DNA from: Mycolicibacterium goodii
GTDB taxonomy: Bacteria > Actinomycetota > Actinomycetes > Mycobacteriales > Mycobacteriaceae
Direction of reading: 5' to 3'
DNA length: 64,000 bases
Assembly: GCF_001187505.1 (NCBI RefSeq)
Contig: NZ_CP012150.1
Coordinates: 4,930,046-4,994,045, forward strand
Shown here: positions 9,192-17,757 of the stretch, one piece after another
How positions within the stretch are numbered: position 1 is the stretch's first letter
How the letters are laid out: each line of letters starts with the position of its first letter
The notes under the pieces: model-generated
Told to the model about the DNA's origin: nothing
The model's database searches: none
The model's input: the letters and a program-made list of their open reading frames with translations, nothing else
Translations under genes and position numbers: made by a program

Positions 9192-9226
9192 ACGGAAAAG
9201 TGTTTCGGTAACCAAACGATTTCCGT
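9192..9226. promoter_or_regulatory. Inverted repeat in the IclR/aldolase divergent promoter
   Basis: Arms ACGGAAA (9192-9198) and TTTCCGT (9220-9226) flank a near-palindromic GTTTCGGTAACCAAAC. Candidate autoregulatory site of the adjacent IclR gene. Confidence 0.4.
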
Positions 9227-9258
9227 GAGCCGTCGACACTCGCATTAAAGTCCACAAT

Positions 9259-9275
9259 GTGGAATTCTGTTTTCC
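9259..9275. promoter_or_regulatory. Candidate IclR (AllR-like) operator upstream of the DUF6986 gene
   Basis: GTGGAATTCTGTTTTCC. It shares GTGGAATT plus a downstream TTCC block with 13765-13781 (reverse strand GTGGAATTTTACTTCCG) in the permease/allantoinase promoter. It overlaps the palindrome TCCACAATGTGGA at 9251-9263. Recurrence at two promoters of the same pathway supports a regulatory role. Confidence 0.45.
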
Positions 9276-9306
9276 TGGAGACTTCCGAAAACAGGAGGGG
9301 ACAACT

Positions 9307-10584
9307 GTGCCACGACGCCTCGACGATGCGGTGCTCGCCGACGTGGATCGCCGCCTCCGCGGCGCCGACGAACAACTGGCGAACCAATACCCGGGCGACG
9401 ACGGCCGCCGACAGCCCGTCCACACGGTCTACATTCCAGGCAACCGGTATACGGCGCGGACGCCCGCTGATTGGGGGTCCAGCGCGCTTGCGGCCGCGAA
9501 GGACGCGGGCGGGTTGGATGCCGTGGCCTCGCTCATCCCGGCGAGCGCCGAAACCGGCTGTGACGTCGAAACTCTCGCGACACTCGTCGAGAACAAGCTG
9601 ACCACCGAGCCGGTCGAAGACCTCCGGATCGACTTCGAGGACGGTTACGGCAACGTCGATGACGCGACCGAGGACGCCGACGTCGCACAGGCGATCGCCG
9701 CGCTGCGGGATGCGCTCGACGCAGGCACCTCAACGCCGTTCGTCGGCATCCGGTTCAAGTGCTTCGAGGCCGCAACCCGTGCGCGCGGACTGCGCACACT
9801 CGACATGTTTGTCAGCGGGCTCGTCGACTCCGGCGGCCTGCCTGACGGATTCACCCTCACCCTGCCCAAGGTAACGTCCGTCAGCCAGATAGAGGCGATG
9901 GTCGCGGTCGCGAGCGCACTCGAAGATGCGAACGCATTGCCGCCCGGCCGCATCCGCTTCGAAGTGCAGGTCGAAACCCCGCAGGCGATCCTCGGCGCCG
10001 ACGGCCGCGCACCCGTCGCCCAGTACATCCACGCCGGCCAGGGCCGCGTCAGCTCGCTGCATTTCGGGACCTACGACTACTCGGCGTCGCTCGGAATTGC
10101 CGCCGCCTACCAGTCGATGGAGCATCCGGCGGCAGACCACGCCAAAAACATCATGCAACTCGCCGTCGCAGGCACAGGCGTACACATGTCCGACGGATCG
10201 ACCAACATCCTCCCGGTCGGCGACCCCGACAACGTCGCGATGGCGTGGCAGCTGCACGCCCGTCTCGTGCGTCGCCACCTGGAACGCGGCATCTACCAGG
10301 GCTGGGACATGCACCCCGCCCAGCTCGTCACCCGGTACCTGGCGACCTACGCGTTCTACCGTGACGCCTTCGCACCCGCCGCGACGCGCCTGCGCAACTA
10401 CGTCCACCAGCTCGACTCGACCGTCATGGACGAGCCGGCCACTGCCCGCGCACTGGCGAACGTGATCCATCGTGGCAGCGTCTGCGGCGCCCTCACCGCC
10501 GACGAAATCGAGACCGCCACCGACCTGTCCATTTCCACCGTGCGCGATATCGCGCTCGGCCGCACACTCAGGAGCAATCAGTGA
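9307..10584 (+). CDS. DUF6986 family HpcH/HpaI aldolase-like protein
   Basis: 425 residues, similar to the citrate-lyase-beta/HpcH aldolase superfamily (TIM barrel, PEP-utilising fold). Motifs include RIDFEDGYG, VGIRFKCFEA, FEVQVETPQAIL (metal-binding Glu expected here), LHFGTYDYSAS and KNIMQLAVAGTGV. The GTG start at 9307 is set by AGGAGGGG about seven bases upstream. The stop overlaps the allE start by four bases, so it is co-translated with a ureide gene. Members of this family cleave or form C-C bonds in oxoacids such as glyoxylate condensation products. A role in disposing of glyoxylate from allantoin is an inference from position only. Confidence 0.8.
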   Translation: MPRRLDDAVLADVDRRLRGADEQLANQYPGDDGRRQPVHTVYIPGNRYTARTPADWGSSALAAAKDAGGLDAVASLIPASAETGCDVETLATLVENKLTTEPVEDLRIDFEDGYGNVDDATEDADVAQAIAALRDALDAGTSTPFVGIRFKCFEAATRARGLRTLDMFVSGLVDSGGLPDGFTLTLPKVTSVSQIEAMVAVASALEDANALPPGRIRFEVQVETPQAILGADGRAPVAQYIHAGQGRVSSLHFGTYDYSASLGIAAAYQSMEHPAADHAKNIMQLAVAGTGVHMSDGSTNILPVGDPDNVAMAWQLHARLVRRHLERGIYQGWDMHPAQLVTRYLATYAFYRDAFAPAATRLRNYVHQLDSTVMDEPATARALANVIHRGSVCGALTADEIETATDLSISTVRDIALGRTLRSNQ

Positions 10585-11408
10585 CCCACACAGTGAGGAA
10601 AGCGTCCTACTACACTCCCCGCGGCGGCCTGCCCCCGCAGACCGATCTGCTGACCGACCGCGCCATCGTCACCGAGGCCTACACCGTGATTCCGCGCGGC
10701 GTCCTCTCGGACATCGTCACCTCGGTGTTCCCGGAGTGGACCGATACCCGCGCGTGGATCATCAACCGACCGGTCGCCGGTGGCGCGACGACGTACTACC
10801 AGGCGATCGTCGAGGTCAAACCGGGTGGCGGGGCGCAGCGACCCGAGCCGCAACCCGAGGTGCAGAGCTTCCTGTTCGTCACCTCCGGTGCACTCACCGT
10901 CGAGGCGGCAGGCCAGTCGCAGACCCTCACCGAGGGTGGCTTCGCCTACCTGCCGGCCGGCACCGACTGGTCGGCCCACAACAACGGCGACGCCGACGCG
11001 ACGTTCGTCTGGATCCGCAAGCGCTATGAGGCCATCGAGGGTCACCCGGTCTCGGTCAAGTTCGGCAATGAGCAGGACATCGAGCCTTCGGCCATGCCGG
11101 GGACCGACGGCAAATGGCGCACGACACGCATGCTCGACCCGGAAGACCTCGGGTACGACATGCACGTCAACGTCGTCACCTTCGAACCCGGAGCGACCAT
11201 TCCCTTCGCCGAAACCCACGTCATGGAACACGGCCTGCTGATGCTCGAGGGCAAGGCCGTCTATCACCTCAACGGCGACTGGGTGGAAGTCCAGGAAGGC
11301 GACTTCCTGGCGCTGCGGGCCTTCTGCCCGCAGGCGTGCTACGCGGGCGGGCCGTCGAACTTCCGTTACCTGCTGTACAAGGACGTCAACCGCCAGATCA
11401 TGCTCTGA
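10581..11408 (+). CDS. allE: (S)-ureidoglycine aminohydrolase
   Basis: 275 residues, a bicupin. The first cupin shows FLFVTSGALTVEAAGQ. The second carries the metal-binding and catalytic region PFAETHVMEHGLLMLEGKAVYHLNGDWVEVQ, and the end YLLYKDVNRQI matches the AllE family. The enzyme removes ammonia from (S)-ureidoglycine to give (S)-ureidoglycolate, which normally follows allantoate amidohydrolase. Starts at GTG 10581, overlapping the DUF6986 stop (ATCAGTGA). A strong terminator follows at 11417-11450. Confidence 0.9.
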   Translation: MTHTVRKASYYTPRGGLPPQTDLLTDRAIVTEAYTVIPRGVLSDIVTSVFPEWTDTRAWIINRPVAGGATTYYQAIVEVKPGGGAQRPEPQPEVQSFLFVTSGALTVEAAGQSQTLTEGGFAYLPAGTDWSAHNNGDADATFVWIRKRYEAIEGHPVSVKFGNEQDIEPSAMPGTDGKWRTTRMLDPEDLGYDMHVNVVTFEPGATIPFAETHVMEHGLLMLEGKAVYHLNGDWVEVQEGDFLALRAFCPQACYAGGPSNFRYLLYKDVNRQIML

Positions 11409-11416
11409 CGCACAAC

Positions 11417-11450
11417 GAGACCGGGCGCCTCGAAAGAGGCGCCCGGTCTC
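11417..11450. terminator. Bidirectional hairpin terminator between allE and the racemase gene
   Basis: A perfect 15-bp stem (11417-11431 with 11436-11450) closed by a GAAA tetraloop. It sits in the 57-bp gap between two convergent stops, so it can end transcripts from either side. There is no strong T-tract, as is common in mycobacteria. Confidence 0.85.
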
Positions 11451-11465
11451 GTCCATGTGGTTGGC

Positions 11466-12188
11466 CTACAACCGAAAAGGCCAGCCGACGACCTTCTTCA
11501 CACGCGGACTCGCGTAGGTACGCACCTTCGAGGTGGACAGACCCATTCGAACGAGCCCTTCGGCGATGGTCACCGCCGAGCGGACTCCGTCCACGATCGG
11601 GACGCCGGTCGCGGCCCTCACCTTCTCTTCGAGCTCGGCCATGCCGCCGCACCCGAGACAGATCACCTCTGCGTGATCGTTGTCGACTGCCTCGCGAGAT
11701 TGGCGGACGATCGCCTCGACGGCCCGGTCCGGATCCGACTCGAGTTCGAGCACACCGAGACCCGACGCCCGCACCGACGCGCACCGTGCGTCGAGTCCCG
11801 CCAGCTTGAGGCGGTCCTCGATCAACGGGACGGTGCGGTCGAGCGTGGTGACGACCGAGTACTTGTGTCCGAGATACATCGCCGTCGACGCGGCCGCCTC
11901 GGTGATGTCCACCACCGGGACGTCGAGCAACTCCTGCAGACCTTCCCGGCCGTGCTCGCCGTAGCCGGCCTGGATCACCGCGTCGAACGGCTCGGGATAC
12001 GACGTGATCGCGTCCATGACAGCGATGGCCGCGAGATAGCTCTCGAAGTTTCCTTCGCACGAGTCCGCACCGAAACGCGGGGTGACCCCGACGATCTCGG
12101 TACCCGGCGACGCAACAGAGCGCGCCGATTGGGCAATCGCATCGGTCATCGAGACCGTCGTGTTGACGTTGGCTACAAGGATTTTCAC
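11466..12188 (-). CDS. Allantoin (hydantoin-type) racemase, Asp/Glu racemase family
   Basis: 240 residues beginning MKILVANVNTTVSMTDAIA, typical of the HyuE/allantoin racemase group. Two candidate catalytic Cys residues lie in DSCEGNFESYL and ICLGCGGMAEL. The enzyme interconverts (R)- and (S)-allantoin so the stereospecific allantoinase can use both. It stops convergently to allE and is downstream of the permease (stop 12200, 11 bases away), forming a permease-racemase operon. Confidence 0.87.
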   Translation of the reverse strand: MKILVANVNTTVSMTDAIAQSARSVASPGTEIVGVTPRFGADSCEGNFESYLAAIAVMDAITSYPEPFDAVIQAGYGEHGREGLQELLDVPVVDITEAAASTAMYLGHKYSVVTTLDRTVPLIEDRLKLAGLDARCASVRASGLGVLELESDPDRAVEAIVRQSREAVDNDHAEVICLGCGGMAELEEKVRAATGVPIVDGVRSAVTIAEGLVRMGLSTSKVRTYASPRVKKVVGWPFRL

Positions 12189-12199
12189 GGCGGTCCCTA

Positions 12200-13702
12200 C
12201 TAGTGCGTGCTGGCCACGGCGATCGTCTCGCCGGATACATCGTTGAACGGTCCGCGGCGCTGTGCTACCACCAGGTACACGATCGCGCCAAGTCCTGCGC
12301 CGATGAACCAGGAGAACTCCGACACAACCTTGAAAGCCGGAACGAACGCCAGCAGGAGCGCCACCACCGACGTGACGACGAGGGCGACCACGGCACGTAC
12401 GTTGATGCCCTTTGCGTAGTGGTATTCACCATCAGCGTCGGTCGTGAACAGGGCCAGCAGGTTGATGTTGGAACGCCGCACCAGCCAGTAGTCGGCCATG
12501 ATGATGCCGAACAGCGGCCCCAGAATGGCACCGAGGCCACCGAGGAAGTAGTTGATGACGGCAGGGGAGTTGTACAGGTTCCACGGCAGTATCACCAGGC
12601 CGATGACGGCCGAGATGAATGCTGCTCGGCGGAAGTTCAGGTGCTTCGGGAACAGGTTGTTGAGCGCATAGATCGGTGCGACGAAGTTGGCCATCATGTT
12701 CACCGCGACAGTCAGGATCAGCAGCGCCAGTGCGGCGAGCACCAGCAACAGGGTGTTGGGAACTTCCTGGACGATGTCGGCGGGCGCGTCGATCACGCGA
12801 CCGTCGATGCGGAACTGAGCGCCCGCCAAAGTGATGACGATGCTGCCGAACACCAGCATGTTGAGCGGGATGCCCCAGAAGTTGCCTTTCACGATCGCTC
12901 GCTTCGACGTCGCATTACGGGTGAAGTCGCAGAAGTTGAGGACGAACGTACCGTAGATCGCGACCCACAAGCTGGCGCCGCCGATGATCTTCAGCCACAT
13001 GTCCACGCCGGTCAGCGAGTCGGGCGTGCTCCACGCGATGGACCAGTCGGCGTTGTTGAGCATCCAGACCGCGAGAGCGACCATCGTGAACAGAATGACC
13101 GGACCGGCGAACGCCTCGTACTTGCGGATCATTTCCATGCCGTAGCTGACGATGATCACCTGGATCACCCACAGCAAGACGAACGAGATCCAGCCGAGCG
13201 TCGACAACCCCAGGAAGCTGTTCGAGTCGAGCGTCTCGGCGGACGGTGCGAGCGCGATGATCATGATGCGCAGCACCACCGACGCAAGGTAGGTCTGGAT
13301 GCCGAACCACGCGATCGCGACCGCGCCGCGGATGATGGCGGGGATCTGCGCGCCGCGGATGCCGAAGGCGATGCGGCTCATCACCGGGAACGGGACGCCG
13401 GTTTTTTCTCCCATGAACCCGGAAAGGTTGAGCAGCAAGAAGAGGAAGGCGCCGCCGAGTCCGAGCGCCACCAGGATCTGCCACCCACCGAGGCCGAGCG
13501 CGAACAGTCCGATGGCGAACGAGTAATTGCCCAGGCTGTGTACGTCGTTGGCCCATAACGTGAAGATGTTGTACGCGCCCCACCGTCGACCTTGGCGCTT
13601 GGTGGGCGCGAGATCGGCGTTGTACAGATGCGGACTCACGTTGGCGAGCAGGGTTGCGTCGGTACGGTTGGATTCGCCGATCAGCCCGGTGGACTCTGTC
13701 AT
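12200..13702 (-). CDS. NCS1-family permease, probably allantoin transporter
   Basis: 500 residues with about 12 hydrophobic helices. NIFTLWANDVHSLGNYSFAIGLFALGL is the first helix region of nucleobase:cation symporter-1 proteins such as PucI (shown here only as a landmark). FVLNFCDFTRNA is the helix-6 substrate-site motif. The ATG at 13702 is used; an in-frame GTG at 13717 has a poorer ribosome-binding context. Allantoin as substrate is inferred from the racemase downstream and allantoinase divergent. Confidence 0.87.
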   Translation of the reverse strand: MTESTGLIGESNRTDATLLANVSPHLYNADLAPTKRQGRRWGAYNIFTLWANDVHSLGNYSFAIGLFALGLGGWQILVALGLGGAFLFLLLNLSGFMGEKTGVPFPVMSRIAFGIRGAQIPAIIRGAVAIAWFGIQTYLASVVLRIMIIALAPSAETLDSNSFLGLSTLGWISFVLLWVIQVIIVSYGMEMIRKYEAFAGPVILFTMVALAVWMLNNADWSIAWSTPDSLTGVDMWLKIIGGASLWVAIYGTFVLNFCDFTRNATSKRAIVKGNFWGIPLNMLVFGSIVITLAGAQFRIDGRVIDAPADIVQEVPNTLLLVLAALALLILTVAVNMMANFVAPIYALNNLFPKHLNFRRAAFISAVIGLVILPWNLYNSPAVINYFLGGLGAILGPLFGIIMADYWLVRRSNINLLALFTTDADGEYHYAKGINVRAVVALVVTSVVALLLAFVPAFKVVSEFSWFIGAGLGAIVYLVVAQRRGPFNDVSGETIAVASTH

Positions 13703-13764
13703 GGATACGCCTGTCACGGTCGGAGCGACGACACTCTAACCGTCGCTGCATTTATTCCACTGCT

Positions 13765-13781
13765 CGGAAGTAAAATTCCAC
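13765..13781. promoter_or_regulatory. Candidate IclR (AllR-like) operator between permease and allantoinase
   Basis: Reverse strand GTGGAATTTTACTTCCG, matching the block at 9259-9275. A further ATTCCAC lies at 13754-13760 and TTTCCACGATGAGGAATT near 13885. The 225-bp gap 13703-13927 is the divergent promoter of permease and allantoinase. Confidence 0.45.
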
Positions 13782-13927
13782 GAGTTCAGTAAGTAACTCG
13801 TATCCAGACACCGCCTGTCAAGCTTTTCCCACGATTGACTGTGTCTGCGCTCACACCTACAGTCGACCACTGTACGGAGTCCATTTCCACGATGAGGAAT
13901 TATGCGCGTAGCAATGGAGTGCTGCCG

Positions 13928-15295
13928 ATGACCGCCGATGCAGGGGAGCGGTCCAGCCACCCCGATTTCGACCTGGTAGTCCGCGGTGAGCGCACGCTGA
14001 CGACGGCGGGAATCGTCGCTCGCGAGATCGGTATCCGCGACGGTCGCGTCGTCGCGATCGAGCCGTTGGGAAGCGGCCTCACCGGCTCGGAGATCGTCGA
14101 ACTCACCGACGAGCAGGTCATGATCCCCGGCTTGGTCGATACGCACGTACACGTCAACGAGCCAGGCCGCACCGAGTGGGAGGGGTTCGACTCCGCTACC
14201 CGCGCCGCGGCGGCGGGCGGTGTGACCACGCTGATCGACATGCCGTTGAATTCGATTCCCCCGACGGTCAACGTCGAAGCACTGGATGCCAAGCGCGCCG
14301 CTGCATCGGGGAAGACACACATCGACGTCGGTTTCTGGGGTGGCGCGATTCCGGGCAACACCGGCGATCTACGGGCCCTGCACGACGACGGCGTGTTCGG
14401 CTTCAAATGTTTCCTGCTGCACTCCGGCGTCGACGAGTTCCCACATCTCGACGCCGACGAGATGGAGAAGGACATGGCCGTGCTGGCCGGCTTCGACTCC
14501 ATGATGATCGTGCACGCCGAGGACTCCCGGGCCATCGACCGAGCGCCCTCGGCCGAGGGCAACAAGTACGAACGGTTCCTCGCGTCGCGGCCCCGCGGCG
14601 CCGAGAACGTGGCGATCGCGGAAGTCATCGAACGCGCCAGGTGGACCCGTGTTCGTGCCCATATCCTGCACCTTTCGTCATCGGACGCCCTACCCATGCT
14701 CGCCACCGCGAAGCGCGACGGCGTCAGGATCACCGTCGAGACGTGCCCGCACTACTTGACCCTGCTGGCCGAGGAAATCCCGAACGGCGCCACCGCATTC
14801 AAGTGCTGTCCGCCGATCCGTGAGGCGTCGAATCGGGAACTTCTCTGGCAGGGCCTGCTCGACGGCACGATCGACTGCATCGTCTCTGACCATTCACCGT
14901 CGACGGTCGACCTGAAAGACGTCGAGAACGGTGACTTCGGCGTCGCGTGGGGCGGCGTCGCGTCCCTTCAGCTCGGCCTGTCGTTGATCTGGACCGAGGC
15001 CAAGCGTCGCGGTATAGAACTGACGCAAGTGCTTGAGTGGATGGCGGCCAAACCCGCCGAACTCGCCGGAATGACCAACAAGGGCAAGATCGCGCTCGGT
15101 TACGACGCCGATTTTGCGATCTTCGAGCCCGAGTCTGCGCACGTGGTCGACGTGCACAAGCTGCACCACAAGAACCCGATCAGCCCGTACGACGGACGTG
15201 CGCTCGCCGGTGTCGTGACGGGTACCTGGTTGCGCGGCAAGAAGATCGACTTCCAAACCCCGCAGGGCCGGATGTTGCGTCGCGGTGGTGTTTAG
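13928..15295 (+). CDS. allB: Allantoinase
   Basis: 455 residues, cyclic amidohydrolase. The dinuclear metal site is visible: HVHVNEPG (HxH), FGFKCFLLHSG with the Lys that is carboxylated, MIVHAED, HILHLSSSDAL and CIVSDHSPS. The C-terminus ends with the usual composite-domain segment VTGTWLRGKKI. The start is ATG 13928 with GGAG about seven bases upstream; an upstream in-frame extension is not conserved. It opens the hydantoin ring of (S)-allantoin to allantoate. No allantoate amidohydrolase (allC) follows. Confidence 0.93.
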   Translation: MTADAGERSSHPDFDLVVRGERTLTTAGIVAREIGIRDGRVVAIEPLGSGLTGSEIVELTDEQVMIPGLVDTHVHVNEPGRTEWEGFDSATRAAAAGGVTTLIDMPLNSIPPTVNVEALDAKRAAASGKTHIDVGFWGGAIPGNTGDLRALHDDGVFGFKCFLLHSGVDEFPHLDADEMEKDMAVLAGFDSMMIVHAEDSRAIDRAPSAEGNKYERFLASRPRGAENVAIAEVIERARWTRVRAHILHLSSSDALPMLATAKRDGVRITVETCPHYLTLLAEEIPNGATAFKCCPPIREASNRELLWQGLLDGTIDCIVSDHSPSTVDLKDVENGDFGVAWGGVASLQLGLSLIWTEAKRRGIELTQVLEWMAAKPAELAGMTNKGKIALGYDADFAIFEPESAHVVDVHKLHHKNPISPYDGRALAGVVTGTWLRGKKIDFQTPQGRMLRRGGV

Positions 15296-15328
15296 CGCAA
15301 GAGGCCGGGCCTCTGGTGGGGGTTGGTT

Positions 15329-15351
15329 CGAGCCCCCGGACTGTGGGCTCG
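15329..15351. terminator. Possible terminator hairpin after allB
   Basis: CGAGCCC (15329-15335) pairs with GGGCTCG (15345-15351) around a nine-base loop. There is no T-run. A shorter hairpin GAGGC/GCCTC lies just before it at 15301-15313. Confidence 0.4.
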
Positions 15352-15628
15352 ACAGCACTCCATAGGTTCTCGCTAGTAGAATCCCATACGTAACTTCTCC
15401 CGTATACCCCAGCTGGGCCAACGTGCGGCACGGCGATTCGCCGCAGCGTCTGACTTCCGAAAGTCCTGCGCACCAACCGAAAACGATGGGGCGAGGGGCG
15501 GTCAGCAAGGAGGCGAATGCTGATTCATCTGATGCGCGATGCCTCTGCCCTACTGGTATCCGCGTATTCGATTGCTGCATATTGTGGTAATCGCCGTGCG
15601 GCGGTTGCGGCCTCACCTGAGCACGCAC

Positions 15629-15823
15629 GAGCCCCAAAGGTTGTCGTTCGGCTTAGCCGATCTCGTTGGCTTCACTGAACTCAGCCGACGACTCTCCGAG
15701 CGGGAGACTCGCTGGCCTCGTCCGACGCTTCTGAAGTCGAGTTTCCGACCTCGTCATTGCGCTTGGGGGAGCCGTCGTCAAGTCGGCCGGCGATATCTTC
15801 GTGAGACCGACCGGCCTGCGATG
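15629..15823 (+). pseudogene. Remnant of a class III adenylate/guanylate cyclase domain
   Basis: RLSFGLADLVGFTELSRRLS (about 15629-15688) is the hallmark first metal-binding segment of class III nucleotidyl cyclases, with the Asp of ADLVGFT. Near 15712 the reading frame shifts. The next frame (15714-15823) continues GLVRRF, stop, SRVSDLVIALGGAVVKSAGD then IFV. This matches the following cyclase segment GGxVVKxxGD with the second metal Asp. A frameshift plus a TGA show the gene is dead; no intact catalytic C-terminal half is seen. The rest of 15352-15943 shows no gene. Confidence 0.65.
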
Positions 15824-15943
15824 ACCGCTGAGGCTCAGCCTGAGCGGGATGCGCAGACCCGCGCCGCCCATGAACATGGCGACGTTCACTGGATATTCGG
15901 TGTTATCAAGAAGTGTTGTAATCCGACGAGGCATGCTGAGCTG

Positions 15944-16444
15944 TCAACGTCGGCCAGACTGCCGGAGCTGCTCGCGGAGGATGTCGCCGTGGCCAGCGTG
16001 ACGCGCGAAGTCCTCGATTGCCAGCAAGTAAATAAACCGCAGATTGACCTCGCCGATGTGTGGATGCGTCCGAGTTTCATCTAGGTCGAACTGGGCGGCG
16101 ATTGTGCGGGAAAGTCTGCTGACGGTCTCGAATTCTGTGATGACGTCGGCGAGGGTCTCGCTGTCCGCGACGGTGAAGCTGGGATCGCCTCCGGTGGTGC
16201 CTCCGTCGCACTCTTCCTGGGATAGTCCGCCAAGCAAGTGGTGAAACCAGATTCGTTCGGCGGTGGCGGCGTGTTTGAGCAGACCGATCGGGGTGGTCAT
16301 CGATTCGACGAGGCGGGCGCGGGCATCTTCTTCTGATAACCCGCGCGCCGTATTGATTAACTCGGTGCGGTTGCGGTCGAGCATGCTCTCGAGCAGTCGG
16401 CGTTCAGTGCCGGTAGTGGTTTGCGGTATCGACCATGTCGTCAT
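15944..16444 (-). CDS. DinB-like protein (DUF664)
   Basis: 166 residues, a four-helix-bundle DinB/DUF664 protein. Seen: ERRLLESMLDRNRTELINTA, TTPIGLLKHAATAERIWFHHLLGG (metal-binding His candidates) and FARHAGHGDILREQLRQ at the C-terminus. These proteins often bind a divalent metal and some are mycothiol-dependent S-transferases in actinobacteria; the exact reaction is unknown. ATG at 16444 is preferred to upstream in-frame starts. The 321 bases upstream (16445-16765) hold its promoter region and no gene that I can support. Confidence 0.8.
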   Translation of the reverse strand: MTTWSIPQTTTGTERRLLESMLDRNRTELINTARGLSEEDARARLVESMTTPIGLLKHAATAERIWFHHLLGGLSQEECDGGTTGGDPSFTVADSETLADVITEFETVSRLSRTIAAQFDLDETRTHPHIGEVNLRFIYLLAIEDFARHAGHGDILREQLRQSGRR

Positions 16445-16765
16445 TGTTGTCCTCGATTCCCTTTGGCTGCTGTGATTGGAAAGGTGAACTGCTTTGATAT
16501 GCAGAAATTTTGGTGATTCCTGGTGAAGTGGCGCGATACTTCGCGGTCGAAGATCTCGCGGGGGAGATGGGCGAAGGGGCACTCGTCGGCCAGCGCACTA
16601 ACGGTGTCGAGAATGGACAGAGAATATGTGGTGATGACTCGGGGATTCTGGCGCGAGCTCAAGCGCTCTTGATCCGCGGGAGAAAGGTCACCGCTTCGAG
16701 CACAGCCAGGCTATCAGGTCTGGCGCAGGATTGGCTCCAATCGGAAACATCATCCGAGGGGCCGG

Positions 16766-17452
16766 CTAGCGATGGACTCTTGCTGCCTTGACGTTCAGCT
16801 TTCGTGACCGAGTAGTTGGGCAATTGATGGCGGGGTAGGTGGCCATGGGTACTGCCGCGCGGGCGGCGTGGATGTTCATGACCTGGGTGGAGTGGCCGAG
16901 GAGGTCGGCTAGTGAGGCGGCGTCGATTTCCTTGGTGAGGTCGTCCAGTGCCGCGTTGCGTGCGGCGGTGATGTCGATGCCCAGGGGGAGTAGCGCCGGT
17001 GGGATGGGGGCGGGCACCTCGCCCAGGGCGATGGTGGTTTGGGTGGGCGTTGAGACGACGTCGTCGATGGTGAGTCGGCAGATCCGGTCGAGGGGTGTGC
17101 CGAAGAGCATGAGTAGGAGCGCTGCGATGCGGGTGGAGAGGAGGACGTGGTCGGCTTCGACCACGTGTTTGATCAGGTCGAGGTGCTGGTGTGTGGAGGC
17201 CAGTGGTGTGCTGCGGGCCACGCCGTAGGGGACCTTGAAGCGCGGCGCGATGCCGGCGCGGGCGCGCCACTCGATGAAGTTGCGGATGGCGGTGCGGGTT
17301 GTGGTGCCTTCGCTGAGGTAGGTGTCGAGGTGGCCTTGGGTGAGGTCGTCGATGGTGGTGGCGTGCTCGGTGAGCAGCCACGTGAGGAACTTGCCTGCTT
17401 CGGTGATCGCTTGTTTGGCGCACCGGGTGGCGTTGTCCATGTTGCGGGGCAC
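16766..17452 (-). pseudogene. Shortened integrase/tyrosine-recombinase-like remnant
   Basis: 228 residues resembling the core-binding part and C-terminal tail of an actinobacterial integrase-like family: LTWLLTEHATTIDDLTQGHLDTYL, TTTRTAIRNFIEWRARAG, LLMLFGTPLDRICRLTIDDV, then LADLLGHSTQVMNIHAARAA. The region that should hold the recombinase catalytic Arg/His/Arg between these blocks is compressed, and no RHKRHY active site is recognisable. I therefore read it as an internally deleted relic, though the frame is open. GTG 17452 or ATG 17440 could be the start. Sits between the allantoin cluster and the LacI regulon, next to the dead cyclase. Confidence 0.55.
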
Positions 17453-17629
17453 GCTAGATGAAACACGCTCTGCCGCAATGTCGCCGACCGTCCGTAGGGG
17501 GTGTTATTGTCCGATCTCATCTGAGTTGGCGGATCGGATTGGGCGGTTCATCGCTGCGGACGCGTGACTGCACCCGTCCGCCGGCGCAAGCAGGCGGCCC
17601 AGCGGAAATCGTGTCGGTCGATGTAGAAG

Positions 17630-17647
17630 ACGGGCCCGTTGGCCCGT
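17630..17647. terminator. Hairpin ACGGGCC-CGTT-GGCCCGT
   Basis: Perfect 7-bp stem with a 4-base loop in the gene-free gap between the integrase relic and the LacI operator at 17722. Could be a terminator or structure left by an older element; weak evidence. Confidence 0.35.
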
Positions 17648-17721
17648 TTGCCAGCGCAGCGTTGCAGGGCGTCCGCGTTGGCGTCATCCCGTTTGCGTCG
17701 ATAGTCGTGCCTGTGTCATGA

Positions 17722-17735
17722 TGCAAACGATTGCA
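17722..17735. promoter_or_regulatory. LacI-type operator 1
   Basis: TGCAAACGATTGCA, a near-perfect palindrome with the CG centre typical of LacI-family operators, 22 bases upstream of the SnoaL-like gene start. One of five related sites between 17722 and 23823. Confidence 0.7.
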
Positions 17736-17757
17736 CGCAACATCAGATGGGAGTCAC

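Noticed and set aside
9211..9221. ACCAAACGATT shared with the 5091 operator
   Set aside because: Only 11 bases match and it is part of a different inverted repeat; could be chance.
12203..13558. A 451-codon frame opposite the NCS1 permease
   Set aside because: Composition of His, Arg, Asp and Glu repeats is the usual antisense of membrane helices; the permease on the other strand is clear.
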